Positions 50,620-60,850 of a DNA stretch of 64,000 bases are shown here, one piece after another; positions within the stretch are counted from its first letter, which is position 1, and every line of letters begins with the position of its first letter. The notes below the pieces were generated by a model, which saw nothing but the letters and a program-made list of their open reading frames with translations, searched no databases and had not been told where the DNA came from. Made by a program: the position numbers and the translations under genes. The DNA comes from Chloroflexi bacterium 54-19 (GTDB taxonomy: Bacteria; Chloroflexota; Chloroflexia; Chloroheliales; Chloroheliaceae): the NCBI GenBank assembly GCA_001898225.1, contig MKTJ01000077.1:117256-181255 (forward strand), in the 5' to 3' direction.

Positions 50620-51987
50620 TTAAGGGGCAAGCTGAGCGGTGCGCCGGTGAGTTCCGAGGACGTTAAAGGGGTCGCGCAGCGTAATTGTATCGGCGAACTC
50701 CGCCCCGGTCGAAATCATGTCCACCCTGACCCCGATAAGCGCCTGGAGTTTGAAGATAAAGTTCTGGCAGTTGACCGGCAAATCCGCAAAACTATTGATA
50801 TGGCTGGTCGAGGTCTGCCAGCCGGGCATCTCGGTATAGACCGGTCGTACCGCCTTCAGGGTTGCCAGGTCGGAAGGAAAGCGGGTCAGGGCGGCATCGT
50901 GGACCTGGTACTCGGTACAGATACGAATAGTTTCAAAACTATCCAGGCCATCAAGCTGGGTCAGGGCAATCGAGGTCAGGCCGTTAAGCTGGACCACAAA
51001 GCGGGCGGCCACGGCATCAAACCAGCCAAACCGCTGGGTATTCTCGATCAAAGTGGCCGTTACGGGCGGCGACCCGGTAGTCCGGCCATGGGCCAGGTTC
51101 CGGTTTACCAGGCGCAAATTGAAAAGCGGCATGCTTTCCTGGGGCTGCATTTCGGTCGGGAAAGGACCGTCCTGGATGCGGGTGATATAGGCGCTAAAAA
51201 TTCCGATGGCGGCGGTTATGGCGGAAGGCGGTACGCCCGAACTGCTACTGGCGGCCCCGACGGTAGGCGCGGCGTTGGAAATATAAGGGTACGCCCCAAA
51301 GTTCTCATCGAGCATGGAACCCTGGTCGCTTTCGAGCAAAATACGGTGGCCGCTTTCGATAGCGCGTTGCAAAATCAGCCGGGTATCGAAGACGTGTTCG
51401 CGCAGTTCCCGCCCGTAAGCCAGGTACTCGCTGTAGATTGATTGGAGTTTGAGTGGGGCAATGCCAAAAACTTTCAGGATTTCATTTTTGACGGCCAGGT
51501 TCTTGGAGAGGCGCTGTAGAAAGACTTCTTCCTGCAACAAGTCACAGACGCGAATACCGATGCGTTTGATTTTGTCGGCATAGGTCTGGCTGAGTCCACT
51601 TCCCACAGAATCGACCAGGGGTGTGTTATAGGCTTTGCGTTCGGCGTCGTCCAGCAGCAGGTGATAGGGCATGACCACGTGAGCCTGTTCGCTGATGTAG
51701 AAGCGGCGCATATCCACCCCGGCATCGCGCAGGGCCTGGCGTTCTTCCACCAGTTTGCGGGGGTCAATCACCATGCCCGCGCCCAGGATGGTAATGGTCT
51801 TAGAATTAAAAATACTGCGGGGAATATACTTGAGATTAAAAGAGCCGTATTGATTATCTACCGGTTGGCGAGGATTGCCGCCACCGCTAAACCGCACGAC
51901 CACCTTAGCCTGCTCGCCCAGCAATTCGGTTAGTTTACCTTTGCCTTCTTCGCCCCATTGCCCGCCAATTAAGGCAATTATTGTCAT
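50620..51987 (-). CDS. degenerate adenylosuccinate-synthetase (PurA) paralogue
   Basis: 455 aa. Overall PurA fold is clear: MTIIALIGGQWGEEGKGKLTELL, GAGMVIDPRKL, DKIKRIGIRVCDLL, ESDQGSMLDENFGAYPYIS, GWFDAVAARFVVQLNGLTSIALTQLDGLD. But catalytic parts differ: the P-loop Asp (WGDEGKGK, D13) is Glu; the NNAGHT box with catalytic His41 is GNPRQPV; the TGRPRRCGW aspartate-binding loop is replaced and lengthened (HGRTTGSPPVTATLIENT); TKLD is TQLD. A normal adenylosuccinate synthetase activity is therefore doubtful. It may make a different product or be regulatory. Confidence 0.85.
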   Translation of the reverse strand: MTIIALIGGQWGEEGKGKLTELLGEQAKVVVRFSGGGNPRQPVDNQYGSFNLKYIPRSIFNSKTITILGAGMVIDPRKLVEERQALRDAGVDMRRFYISEQAHVVMPYHLLLDDAERKAYNTPLVDSVGSGLSQTYADKIKRIGIRVCDLLQEEVFLQRLSKNLAVKNEILKVFGIAPLKLQSIYSEYLAYGRELREHVFDTRLILQRAIESGHRILLESDQGSMLDENFGAYPYISNAAPTVGAASSSSGVPPSAITAAIGIFSAYITRIQDGPFPTEMQPQESMPLFNLRLVNRNLAHGRTTGSPPVTATLIENTQRFGWFDAVAARFVVQLNGLTSIALTQLDGLDSFETIRICTEYQVHDAALTRFPSDLATLKAVRPVYTEMPGWQTSTSHINSFADLPVNCQNFIFKLQALIGVRVDMISTGAEFADTITLRDPFNVLGTHRRTAQLAP

Positions 51988-52377
51988 TTGAAGCCGCCCC
52001 TATCCTTGCCCGTGCCGTAGAAAAATTATTAAAAAGTAAAAAAAGAAATTACCAAAATAAAAGGCTGGAAAATAGATCATTTTAAGAATTAGCTTGAACC
52101 GACAGGGTTACTAAGCTCATTTAACAATTATATCTCACTTTGAGGGGGAATAGAATACGGGAGAATATTCCTATTTTTTGTGGGAATTCACAATGTGGAT
52201 AAATCTGATTCTTAAATTTTATTGATTAAATAATAAAGCCGTAGAGGCATTGCGACTACCTGTAATTGGAGGCTTTGTTGAGAAAACCAGAAATATCTTA
52301 AATTTAATTGGTCGTGACTAACTTAACTGCTTTGGGGTTGTATTACCGCAATAATTCTTTGATTTTATCATTAGAAA
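51988..52377. other. AT-rich intergenic region with one DnaA-box-like site
   Basis: About 390 bp of A/T-rich sequence (runs such as TTATTAAAAAGTAAAAAAAG). It contains TGTGGATAA at 52194-52202, a perfect inverse DnaA box, but only one. I see no further structure; it must hold the promoter of the PurA-like gene. Confidence 0.4.
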
Positions 52378-52623
52378 TTGTTGCGGGAATTTATGCGGAA
52401 AAGATTCCTGGCCTTACCGGGCCAGCAAAGCCGCCTGGACGGTCAGAATTACATCGCCTGGTCGCCAGATGGACGGGCGCTGGTTACGCTGGCCCTCGAA
52501 CCGGGTGGCGACAAACCGGTGGCGGTCATAACCATCCAGGATGTTTCGGGCCAACCTCTAACAGCCGACCCGCTAATCCTGGATGAAAATGTCGGCACCT
52601 CTGTAGCCTGGTCCCGGCAATAG
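52378..52623 (+). pseudogene. fragment of a WD40/TolB-like beta-propeller gene
   Basis: At most 81 aa. YIAWSPDGRALVTLALEPGG and DKPVAVITIQDVSG are one propeller-like blade, with GTSVAWSRQ starting a second that stops. There is no good start signal or partner blade, so it is probably the end of a decayed gene. A proper terminator follows at 52662, as expected at the end of a former transcription unit. A real small protein cannot be excluded. Confidence 0.45.
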
Positions 52624-52661
52624 GGTTCTACCAGGCCCGGTAATTTCTTTAGAAAAATGAA

Positions 52662-52700
52662 CCATCCCTGGTTAAGTTCAAGACCGGGGATGGCTCTTTT
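52662..52700 (+). terminator. rho-independent terminator
   Basis: CCATCCCTGG and CCGGGGATGG form a ~10-bp stem followed by CTCTTTTGTT. Confidence 0.75.
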
Positions 52701-52736
52701 GTTATTATAAACTCTGCAAAATTGCGGGTTATCCGG

Positions 52737-53873
52737 CTAACGGTCGGATTTACCGGCCCCAACCAACTTATCTTCTTGCGGGACAGGTGTATAATCCTGG
52801 AACAATTTGCCCCAATGAGTCGTCTTTAACCAATGCTGGAAAGTCCGTTTGTCCTTGCTCGGCCAGCGAAAGTAATCGTGATAGGCTTCGCTACCCAGGA
52901 TAAAGACGTTGACCAGGGGCGTATGAAAGAACAGCTTTTGAAAGTTTTTCATGGGGCCGAACCACATGATGTCGCCCACCCGGCTGGCACCGTTGTCGCC
53001 CACCCGGAAGCCCCAGCTTTCGTTGGAAATATCTGACCCAACCACCTCGATTTCGCGGTGGTCCCCGACACCTAACCCGGCTTCGTGGGCCAGGCGGATA
53101 TATTTGAGGGAGAGCGGGTCGAAACCCATCATTTTGGCGGCCACGGCGTCAATGGCTACCTGGTCGTTTGAGGCCAGGATATAATCCTTGACGACCGGGT
53201 ACATGGTGCGGGGGCCAGGGCCGTTCCCGGCGGTAGTGCCATCCATAACGGCGAAAACCCCGCTATGAATTTCTTTCTGGATAGCCAGCAGGTCCACCAG
53301 CGTCTCGTGAATCCAGCTATGGGTGTAGTGGCGCCTGGTGTTGAGCAGACCGCCAAAAGCGTTTTTCATGGCGCCCGTGGTGGTCGTGTAGATATGGCAT
53401 TTCACGGTCGGCAGGTGGATGATGTTCTTATCGAAGAAATAGTCCGGGATGAGGATACCTTCCGGGAAGATTTTATCCAGCACCAGCATTTTAGCCCTGG
53501 GCTGGTATTTAATCCAGGTCATATCTTTTGGTTCGAAATTGTAGAGGACCGGGATATTATATTTCTTGAAAAGGGGTACGTAATTATTGAGGTCTTCGCC
53601 TTTGAAGGCGTTGGTAACTACGGTTTTGTTCTGGACGCATGTGACATCTTCGAAGCCGTTATTTTTCAACCCTTTGATGACACCTTCCAGTTGCCAGGGG
53701 GTCGTATTGGCCGCCGGGAAAGGAAAGTGCCAGCTAATGTTGTCTTTCAGGATAGTCGTTTTGGAAGGATCGAGATGCTTTTCGAAGTCGGCTAATTTCA
53801 GTAGTTTTTCGTAGTCTGCGAGGACGGTTTCGGGCCTGGTCTTCAGGACTGCGACTTTGGCGCGTGTAGACAT
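52737..53873 (-). CDS. DUF362 domain protein
   Basis: 378 aa from ATG 53873; GGAGG lies 10 bp upstream, and the longer in-frame start at 53903 is rejected because it would overlap it. The DUF362 domain runs almost full length: ILKDNISWHFPFPAANTTPWQLEGVIKGLKNNG, IHLPTVKCHIYTTTTGAMKNAFGGLL and NDQVAIDAVAAKMMGFDPL. No ferredoxin domain is present, unlike many relatives. The family function is unknown, possibly redox or iron-sulphur related. Confidence 0.88.
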   Translation of the reverse strand: MSTRAKVAVLKTRPETVLADYEKLLKLADFEKHLDPSKTTILKDNISWHFPFPAANTTPWQLEGVIKGLKNNGFEDVTCVQNKTVVTNAFKGEDLNNYVPLFKKYNIPVLYNFEPKDMTWIKYQPRAKMLVLDKIFPEGILIPDYFFDKNIIHLPTVKCHIYTTTTGAMKNAFGGLLNTRRHYTHSWIHETLVDLLAIQKEIHSGVFAVMDGTTAGNGPGPRTMYPVVKDYILASNDQVAIDAVAAKMMGFDPLSLKYIRLAHEAGLGVGDHREIEVVGSDISNESWGFRVGDNGASRVGDIMWFGPMKNFQKLFFHTPLVNVFILGSEAYHDYFRWPSKDKRTFQHWLKTTHWGKLFQDYTPVPQEDKLVGAGKSDR

Positions 53874-54009
53874 GTGGGGGAGGCCTCCTATATATTCAGG
53901 CAAGGACGGGGAGAAACCTGTAGCCTATATGTTTGAAAATCCGCTAAATTATAGCACTTTTTATAACTCGTCTCGAAGTAGAATTGTTGCAACACTCTTG
54001 CTTGCTTTC

Positions 54010-54018
54010 TGTTATAAT
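54010..54018 (+). promoter_or_regulatory. extended -10 promoter of the sigma-factor gene
   Basis: TGTTATAAT is an extended -10 element (TGn plus TATAAT) about 115 bp before the sigma-factor ATG. No good -35 is present at 17 bp, which fits an extended -10 promoter. Confidence 0.5.
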
Positions 54019-54132
54019 AGGCCGCGAAAAGACGCGATGACTTACTGCTAATTCAATTTCCGGGTTCAGCCTGAGCGCATTAATATTTTGGGGTTCAGTT
54101 CCTTATCCGCATTAGTGAGGCGTTTCCAAAAC

Positions 54133-55287
<1,155 letters not shown>

Positions 55288-55304
55288 TCCCGGTTATAAA
55301 AACT

Positions 55305-55346
55305 AAAAAGAGCCACCCCAGGTTCAAAGTCTGGGGTGGCTCTTTT
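55305..55346 (+). terminator. strong terminator after the sigma-factor gene
   Basis: AAAAGAGCCACCCCAG, loop, CTGGGGTGGCTCTTTT: a perfect stem of about 12 bp with a U-tract. Confidence 0.92.
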
Positions 55347-55477
55347 CATTAACGAAGGTTTGGTGATTTGAAAAGGACTTTCGTAACTAACCCTTTGCCG
55401 CTTTATTATATTCAGTGGAAGCCCATCGTCCCCTATCGTGTCCTTTAAGCCCTAAAATTATTAAGAATGGAATACCA

Positions 55478-56080
55478 ATGAATCTATACCTCATCAGACA
55501 TGGAGCCTATGTCTTTAACGAAAAATTGGTCCCTTACGACCGGGGTCTGACCGAAACCGGTATCAAACAGACCGAACAGTTGCGCGATAGGTTATTAAAA
55601 ACCGGCGAGATCAAGGCTGATATAGTAGTTTCCAGCACCCTGCCACGGGCAATCCAGACCGCCCAAATCCTGGCTCCGGCTTTTGGGGTAGATTTTGAAC
55701 AGGATGCCGACTTTGAAGAATGGCGCAATTGTAATGAAGACAACCTTCCGGTTAACTTAGGCCCAGAGTTGGCGAAGGTACCACCCGAACAACTGACTTT
55801 TTATTTGGCCTGCCCCGGCTGTGAAACTTATGCAGACTTTATGTATCGTGCGTGTACCGCTCTTAATCGCCTTGTAACCAAAAACCCTGATAAGAATATT
55901 GTTATAGTTTGTCACGGAGGCATTGTAGAAGCGGCATTTCATTTATTTTTTGGCTTTAGTCCCTTCGAACCGACGCCGGTAACGATGTTCCTCGACCCCG
56001 ACTACACCTCGATTACCCATTGGCGCCGGTACGGCACGAAGTGGATGCTTTGCTCGTATAACGACAAATCCCACCTGTAA
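55478..56080 (+). CDS. histidine phosphatase (phosphoglycerate-mutase superfamily)
   Basis: 200 aa from ATG 55478. Catalytic RHG motif in MNLYLIRHGAYVF, GLTETGIKQTEQLRDRL, SSTLPRAIQTAQILAPAF with the second Arg, and the late His in NIVIVCHGGIVEAAFHLF. The specific substrate is unknown. The frame extends upstream but without a start signal. It converges on the DUF3224 pair. Confidence 0.9.
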   Translation: MNLYLIRHGAYVFNEKLVPYDRGLTETGIKQTEQLRDRLLKTGEIKADIVVSSTLPRAIQTAQILAPAFGVDFEQDADFEEWRNCNEDNLPVNLGPELAKVPPEQLTFYLACPGCETYADFMYRACTALNRLVTKNPDKNIVIVCHGGIVEAAFHLFFGFSPFEPTPVTMFLDPDYTSITHWRRYGTKWMLCSYNDKSHL

Positions 56081-56108
56081 CGTGAGGCCCGGTGGGCAGA
56101 GGGGAACG

Positions 56109-56507
56109 TTATTCGAAGTCGTAATCCAGGGTCAAAGTGCCGGTAGTCCCTTCGGCGGCAACCATCTGGCCGGTCCCTTTAAGACCTGTTAAATCGCCGG
56201 TACCCGACCCCGGTACAATAGTCAGATCGCTCCGGGCGGTCTTCCCATCAAAATAGCCCGTTCCCAGCAGGACAAAACTACCGCTCTTGCCGCCGAGGGT
56301 GGCGGTTATTCTTTCCAGGCCGACATAATTCGAGGTTCTTTCGGTCGGGTAGACCAGCAGCGAATCGCCCCGGCTTTCGCCCACCATATCCCCGGTATAG
56401 GTATAGAGGACGGTTGCAAGATTGAGTTTTTTGCTATCGGGCCGTTCTTCGTAGGTGTTTTCATCCCACTTGACTACCGAAAAAGTACTTTCAGCGTGCC
56501 TGGTCAT
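56109..56507 (-). CDS. DUF3224 family protein, copy 2
   Basis: 132 aa. DUF3224 pattern: FSVVKWDENTYEE, VGLERITATLGGKSGSFVLLGTGYFDG, TIVPGSGTGDLTGLKGTGQM, ending LTLDYDFE. Resembles the adjacent gene across its whole length (tandem duplication, gap 36 bp). The family is a small beta-barrel of unknown function. Confidence 0.85.
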   Translation of the reverse strand: MTRHAESTFSVVKWDENTYEERPDSKKLNLATVLYTYTGDMVGESRGDSLLVYPTERTSNYVGLERITATLGGKSGSFVLLGTGYFDGKTARSDLTIVPGSGTGDLTGLKGTGQMVAAEGTTGTLTLDYDFE

Positions 56508-56543
56508 TTTGTAATCCTTTCTTTTTGTATTCTTAAAAACTTC

Positions 56544-56939
56544 CTATTCGAAATCGTATTCGAGCGACACCCCCGGTTGGCCGTCTTTGGGCGCCATGCT
56601 GGCGGTCCCTTTGAGGCCGCGCAGTTCGCCCGTGCCTGACTCCGCCACGATGACCCCGCTAAAACTGGGCCTATCTTCAACGTAAGTGCCCTGGTACTGG
56701 ATAATAAAACTGCCGGTCTTGCCAGCCAGTTTGCCCGTAATACGTTCGAGACCGACATAGGTAGACGAACCGTTCGCGGCGGGAGCCATCAGCATGGTAT
56801 TAAGCGATTCGCCTTCGATGTCGCCGTGATAGACCTGGCGAATATTGCACTGGACCAGGGCTTTGCCTTCTTCCCCCTCGTCATAGGTGGTTTCGTCCCA
56901 CTTTTTAATCTCGTAAAAACTTTCGGCATGGTTCGGCAT
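56544..56939 (-). CDS. DUF3224 family protein, copy 1
   Basis: 131 aa. YEIKKWDETTYDE, YVGLERITGKLAGKTGSFIIQYQGTYVED, IVAESGTGELRGLKGTASM, ending SLEYDFE. Upstream member of the tandem pair and probably the first gene of the two-gene transcript. Confidence 0.85.
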   Translation of the reverse strand: MPNHAESFYEIKKWDETTYDEGEEGKALVQCNIRQVYHGDIEGESLNTMLMAPAANGSSTYVGLERITGKLAGKTGSFIIQYQGTYVEDRPSFSGVIVAESGTGELRGLKGTASMAPKDGQPGVSLEYDFE

Positions 56940-57175
56940 GGGAGCGTTCCTCTTTCTAAATGCGGACTGACAAAATTTATTTCAAAAGGCGGCCCAAAAC
57001 CGGGCGGCGGCGGATTTCGAACTGGTCTAGCTTTTCCAGTCTACCCGCCAGGTTGCCGAAAGTATTGTAAAAACGCGACAGATTAGACTTTTTGTACTAT
57101 AATATACCTACTTAATTACCACCCTGGCTTGCGGAAGACTTTTTTTATCCAACTTTTATATTTCAGGGAGGTTCT

Positions 57176-57562
57176 ATGCGAATAAAATTGACCAGCGTGT
57201 TTGTGGATGACCAGGACAAAGCCCTCAAGTTTTATACCGAGGTGCTGGGTTTTGTTAAAAAGGCCGATGTCCCGGTCGGTGAGTTTAAGTGGTTGACCGT
57301 CGTTTCACCCGAAGAACAGGAAGGCACCGAACTCCTGCTCGAACCGAACGATAACCCGGCAGCTAAAACTTTCCAGGCGGATATTTACCAGCAAGGTATC
57401 CCGGCGGTTACTTTCACGGTCGATGATATAGAAAAAGAGTTTAGCCGACTTAAAGAGTCGGGGGTAGATTTTAAGATGGAGCCGACCAAAATGGAAGGGT
57501 TTTCTACAGCAATCTTTGCCGACACTTGCGGCAACCTTATCCAGATGTTGCAGCTCCAATAA
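57176..57562 (+). CDS. VOC/glyoxalase-fold protein
   Basis: 128 aa. Two beta-alpha-beta-beta-beta modules: KLTSVFVDDQDKALKFYTEVLGF and GIPAVTFTVDDIEKEFSRLKESGVDF. Metal-ligand positions are only partly those of true glyoxalase, so the function is open. AGGGAGG precedes the ATG. The AraC-type gene that follows starts 25 bp after its stop. Confidence 0.9.
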   Translation: MRIKLTSVFVDDQDKALKFYTEVLGFVKKADVPVGEFKWLTVVSPEEQEGTELLLEPNDNPAAKTFQADIYQQGIPAVTFTVDDIEKEFSRLKESGVDFKMEPTKMEGFSTAIFADTCGNLIQMLQLQ

Positions 57563-57586
57563 TGATTAACAGGGGGCGAGGCGAGC

Positions 57587-58399
57587 ATGGCGACACCGGC
57601 GCATGAGGAACCACGCGGGATTTTGCACCGGAAGGCCGGGGCGCACAACTACCGGCTTTCCCGGTTTATCCCGTCGCCCGACCTGGCCCCTTTTATCGAA
57701 CATTACTGGGGCGTTGCCTGGGATTTGCGAGGTAAACCGCCCCAACAGCAGCAGGTGCTGTCCCACCCCAGCGTCCACCTCGTCTTCGAGCAAGATAAAT
57801 CCGCGGTCTTTGGTATCCCGACCGGCAAGTTTACCCGGCAACTGGCCGGGCAAGGACAGGTCTTTGGCATTAAATTCCGGCCCGGTGGTTTTTACCCATT
57901 TGTAAAGAGGCCGGTCGCGGCTTTCACCGGCAAGGTCATTCCCGCCGGACAGGTCTTTGGACCGGATTGCCACTCGCTCGAAACCGAAATCCTGGCACAG
58001 CCGGACGACAGCCTGATGGTCGGGCCGGTCGAGGATTTTTTGCGAAAGCAAGGGCCGGGGCCAGACCCGTTTTTGGACGAGATTACGCGCATATTTGAAC
58101 TGGTCAGGACTGCCCGGGGCATCGTCATGGTGGAAGACCTGGCCGGGCGGCTCGACCTGACCCCGCGCACCTTGCAGCGTCTGTTCAACCAGTACGTCGG
58201 GGTCAGCCCCAAGTGGGTTATCCAGCGTTATCGTCTCCAGGAAGCCGCCGAACAGTTGGCGGCTAACCCGGTGGCGAACTGGGCCGGGCTGGCCCAGGAC
58301 CTGGGCTATTTCGACCAGGCCCACTTTATCAAGGACTTCAAATTGTTGGTAGGCTCCACTCCCGCCGAATATGCCCGCCAGAACGAACCCACCTCTTAA
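57587..58399 (+). CDS. AraC-family regulator with DUF6597-type N-terminus
   Basis: 270 aa. N-terminal ~120 residues (YRLSRFIPSPDLAPFIEHYWGVAWDLRG, GIKFRPGGFYPFVKRPVAAFTGK) are the cupin-like DUF6597 sensor. The C-terminal AraC HTH (~170-265) contains VEDLAGRLDLTPRTLQRLFNQYVGVSPKWVIQRYRLQEAA and DLGYFDQAHFIKDFK. Probably regulates the preceding VOC gene or the convergent VOC gene, whose 3' end it overlaps by 4 bp. Confidence 0.9.
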   Translation: MATPAHEEPRGILHRKAGAHNYRLSRFIPSPDLAPFIEHYWGVAWDLRGKPPQQQQVLSHPSVHLVFEQDKSAVFGIPTGKFTRQLAGQGQVFGIKFRPGGFYPFVKRPVAAFTGKVIPAGQVFGPDCHSLETEILAQPDDSLMVGPVEDFLRKQGPGPDPFLDEITRIFELVRTARGIVMVEDLAGRLDLTPRTLQRLFNQYVGVSPKWVIQRYRLQEAAEQLAANPVANWAGLAQDLGYFDQAHFIKDFKLLVGSTPAEYARQNEPTS

Positions 58400-58794
58400 C
58401 TGCGGGCGACCTCGCTCATCAAACCCAGCAGGTTCCCTTCGGAATCGCGGAAGAAAACCATCCACAGGTCATAAGAGTCCATCCGGGCAATAAGGTGCGG
58501 CTGGTCTACGAACTCGACCCCATTTTGCGAGAAAGCGGTATAGGCGACCTGCAAGTCCGGTACGGTGAAATAGAGGACTGAGTTGGCCCCGGCCCTGGCT
58601 CCTTCTTCGCCTTCGGGCAGGGTCAGCATCAGGCGCACCTCGCCACAGGCAAAGAAAGCCATATCCTCGGCCTGGAATAAAAAGGGCATGCCCAGTTTAT
58701 CCCGGTAAAAGGCGGTGGCCCGGCTCAAATCCGCGACCGTGAGCGCAATCTGGCCGATTTTATTCAAAACTATTCCGGTTCCCGGCTGTTCCAT
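58396..58794 (-). CDS. VOC/glyoxalase-fold protein
   Basis: 132 aa. KIGQIALTVADLSRATAFYRDKLGMPFLFQAEDMAFF and NSVLYFTVPDLQVAYTAFSQNGVEF are the two VOC modules; the end has MVFFRDSEGNLLGLMSE with the usual C-terminal Glu. The ligand is unknown. Converges with the AraC gene (4-bp overlap). Confidence 0.9.
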   Translation of the reverse strand: MEQPGTGIVLNKIGQIALTVADLSRATAFYRDKLGMPFLFQAEDMAFFACGEVRLMLTLPEGEEGARAGANSVLYFTVPDLQVAYTAFSQNGVEFVDQPHLIARMDSYDLWMVFFRDSEGNLLGLMSEVARS

Positions 58795-58881
58795 AATTTC
58801 TCCTGTTAGTTATTTGAATAGGTAAAATTTCAACTTCGCTCACAGTATACGGGGTGGAATGGGGAAGGCGCTTCTCGAAAA

Positions 58882-59799
58882 TCACCGGTTTGCTTGCCGG
58901 TAAGATTGGGGTGAAAGCCCGGTCTTGCGGTGAAACAGCCAGCTAAAAGAACCCAAACTTTCGAAACCGACTGCCAGGCAGACTTCCGTGACCGGCAACT
59001 CGGTCTCTCTCAACAACTGCCCGGCCTGGTCGAGGCGGCGGGCAATTAAATACTGGTGGGGGGTGAGGTGGAAAAGTTGTTTGAAAGTACGCAACAGGTG
59101 GTTGGGCGAAAAGGCCCCGATAGCGGCTAACTCTTCCAGGTCAACCGGCTGGTTGTAACAGGCGTCGAGATAATCTTTAACCCGGTAGAGGCGGCGGTAA
59201 AGCTCCTGGCGGGTGGCCGCGCGAGTGGCGGTCAGGGTTTCGACCTCGCCTGCAACAGCCTGGTGGACCCGCAGCATGCCTGCCATCACCCGGTGGAATT
59301 GCTCCTGAAGCCAGAGCAGGTCGGGTTGAGGTTGCGAGGCCAGGGCCAGCCGCAAGTTGGTCAAAAGCGGGGTCAGGGTGTCGTCGTGAGGATAGGTCCG
59401 CTCGAAAAAGAGCATGGCCTGGTTTTCAAAAGCGGCGGGTCGGCGGTCGGGGCCACTCAGCAGGCGGTCGTTGTTGGCGGTCAGGCTTTGAAAGACCTGC
59501 TCGGCAAAACCTTCTTCGAAGAACAGGCAAAACGACTCGACCTCGCGTTCGGCTTCAATCTCGATACTGTAGGGCTGGGCGTGGTTCAGGATGAGGTAAG
59601 AGCGGTGGTCCAGGCGGTAATGCCCGCCACCTGCCCTGTACCAGGCTTCACCCTGCACAAACGATTTTAGCGAAAGAAGCCCAACCCCCTCCCAGTCGTG
59701 CTGGCGCCCTCGCTCGTGCATAACGAAGCTGGGGCTTTTAGATAAATCGTTGGCCGGGGCCGGGCCGGGCGGCTTTGCGGTCGGTAAGACGGTTATCAT
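58882..59799 (-). CDS. AraC-family transcriptional regulator
   Basis: 305 aa. N-terminal cupin-like sensor (~25-150, YRLDHRSYLILNHAQPYSIEI); C-terminal AraC HTH (~205-300) with VDLEELAAIGAFSPNHLLRTFKQLFHLTPHQYLIARRLDQAG and CLAVGFESLGSFSWLFHRKTGLSP. It starts 8 bp after the esterase stop on the same strand and may control it. Confidence 0.92.
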   Translation of the reverse strand: MITVLPTAKPPGPAPANDLSKSPSFVMHERGRQHDWEGVGLLSLKSFVQGEAWYRAGGGHYRLDHRSYLILNHAQPYSIEIEAEREVESFCLFFEEGFAEQVFQSLTANNDRLLSGPDRRPAAFENQAMLFFERTYPHDDTLTPLLTNLRLALASQPQPDLLWLQEQFHRVMAGMLRVHQAVAGEVETLTATRAATRQELYRRLYRVKDYLDACYNQPVDLEELAAIGAFSPNHLLRTFKQLFHLTPHQYLIARRLDQAGQLLRETELPVTEVCLAVGFESLGSFSWLFHRKTGLSPQSYRQANR

Positions 59800-59807
59800 C
59801 GCAAAGA

Positions 59808-60812
59808 TTAGCCGCTGATAGTCTGCCAGATATAGGCCAGGGAGCGGTCGTAGCGGTAGTTGATATTCATGTGGCCGTCGTCAAATTCTTCGTGGTGGAC
59901 TTTAACGCCGAGGCTGGCTGCTTTGCTGGTAAAAATCCGGGCGCCCAGGTGCAGTGAGAATTCATCCCGCGACCCGGCATCCAGGTAACGGCCTTTCAGG
60001 CTTTTGAGGGCATCCAGGTATTCGCTTTTGTCGAGCATCAGGACCGGGTCGAATTCCAGCCATTTTTGCCAGACTTCCGGCCTGATTTCACCGGTCTTGA
60101 GTTCGAAGGGCAGGTCGAAGCCACCTCCCGCCCTGGGGGAGTAACAGGCTGCCATCGCCAGGATGTTGAGCGTATCGAGATATTTGCCTTTTTGTTCGGC
60201 CAGGGTAAAGTCGGATAGAAACGCGCCGACCGGGTCGGGCGTCTGCTGGTAACGGTACAGCCCGTTGATGGCTTTTGGAAAGTCGAGTTTGTAGCAATAC
60301 TCGAAATACATATCCCCGGCGTGCGAGGCGAACGCGCTAAAAACGTCGGGGTGGCGCAGAGCCAGGTAGACTGCCCCGAACCCGCCGCTCGATTTCCCGG
60401 CCACCGCACGTTTGTCGGCGGTGCCCAGTGTCGGAAACTTGCCGTCAATAAACGGCACCAGTTCTTTTATGACATAGTCCTCGTAAAAGCCTGTCGCCTC
60501 GGAATTGACATACTGGCTGCCGCCCAGGCCACAAAAGCCGTCCACGAAGACCAGTATCATTTCCCCGCTCTGCTTTTCGCTGACGAGGCGTTCGAAGCGT
60601 TCGGGTACGGTCGGCTGGTAAAAGGAATTGACGTTCAGCCACATCGTGCTATTGCCCGTAAAGCCGTGCAGCATGAAGACCACCGGGTAGCGCCGGTCGG
60701 GGTCGCGGCGGTAGGAAGGAGGTAGGTAGACCGGGATTTTGCGGATATGGGGGTCATTAAGGGGATTGCCTTTTAACGCCTCACTCTCGAATTGTTCGAT
60801 TACTACGGGCAT
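59808..60812 (-). CDS. esterase (alpha/beta hydrolase, enterochelin-esterase-like)
   Basis: 334 aa. RKIPVYLPPSYRRDPDRRYPVVFMLHGFTGNS, nucleophile AGKSSGGFGAVYLALRHPDVF, and a late VHHEEFDDGHMNINYR with catalytic His. No signal peptide, so cytosolic. AAGGAGAAG precedes ATG. Probably co-transcribed with the downstream AraC gene. Confidence 0.9.
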   Translation of the reverse strand: MPVVIEQFESEALKGNPLNDPHIRKIPVYLPPSYRRDPDRRYPVVFMLHGFTGNSTMWLNVNSFYQPTVPERFERLVSEKQSGEMILVFVDGFCGLGGSQYVNSEATGFYEDYVIKELVPFIDGKFPTLGTADKRAVAGKSSGGFGAVYLALRHPDVFSAFASHAGDMYFEYCYKLDFPKAINGLYRYQQTPDPVGAFLSDFTLAEQKGKYLDTLNILAMAACYSPRAGGGFDLPFELKTGEIRPEVWQKWLEFDPVLMLDKSEYLDALKSLKGRYLDAGSRDEFSLHLGARIFTSKAASLGVKVHHEEFDDGHMNINYRYDRSLAYIWQTISG

Positions 60813-60850
60813 TGGTCTTCTCCTTTACCTTCCACTTATTATCTTTCGGC

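Noticed and set aside
50620..51987. PurZ (2-aminoadenine genome) interpretation of the PurA paralogue
   Set aside because: As I recall, known phage PurZ has Ser, not Glu, at the position of D13, and no phage genes, DatZ or special polymerase are nearby.
52194..52202. Second replication origin suggested by a DnaA box in an AT-rich gap
   Set aside because: A single box without clustering or a nearby initiator gene is expected by chance.
57566..58465. Long minus-strand frame (299 codons) opposite the AraC regulator
   Set aside because: Shadow frame; the plus-strand product has clear AraC motifs.
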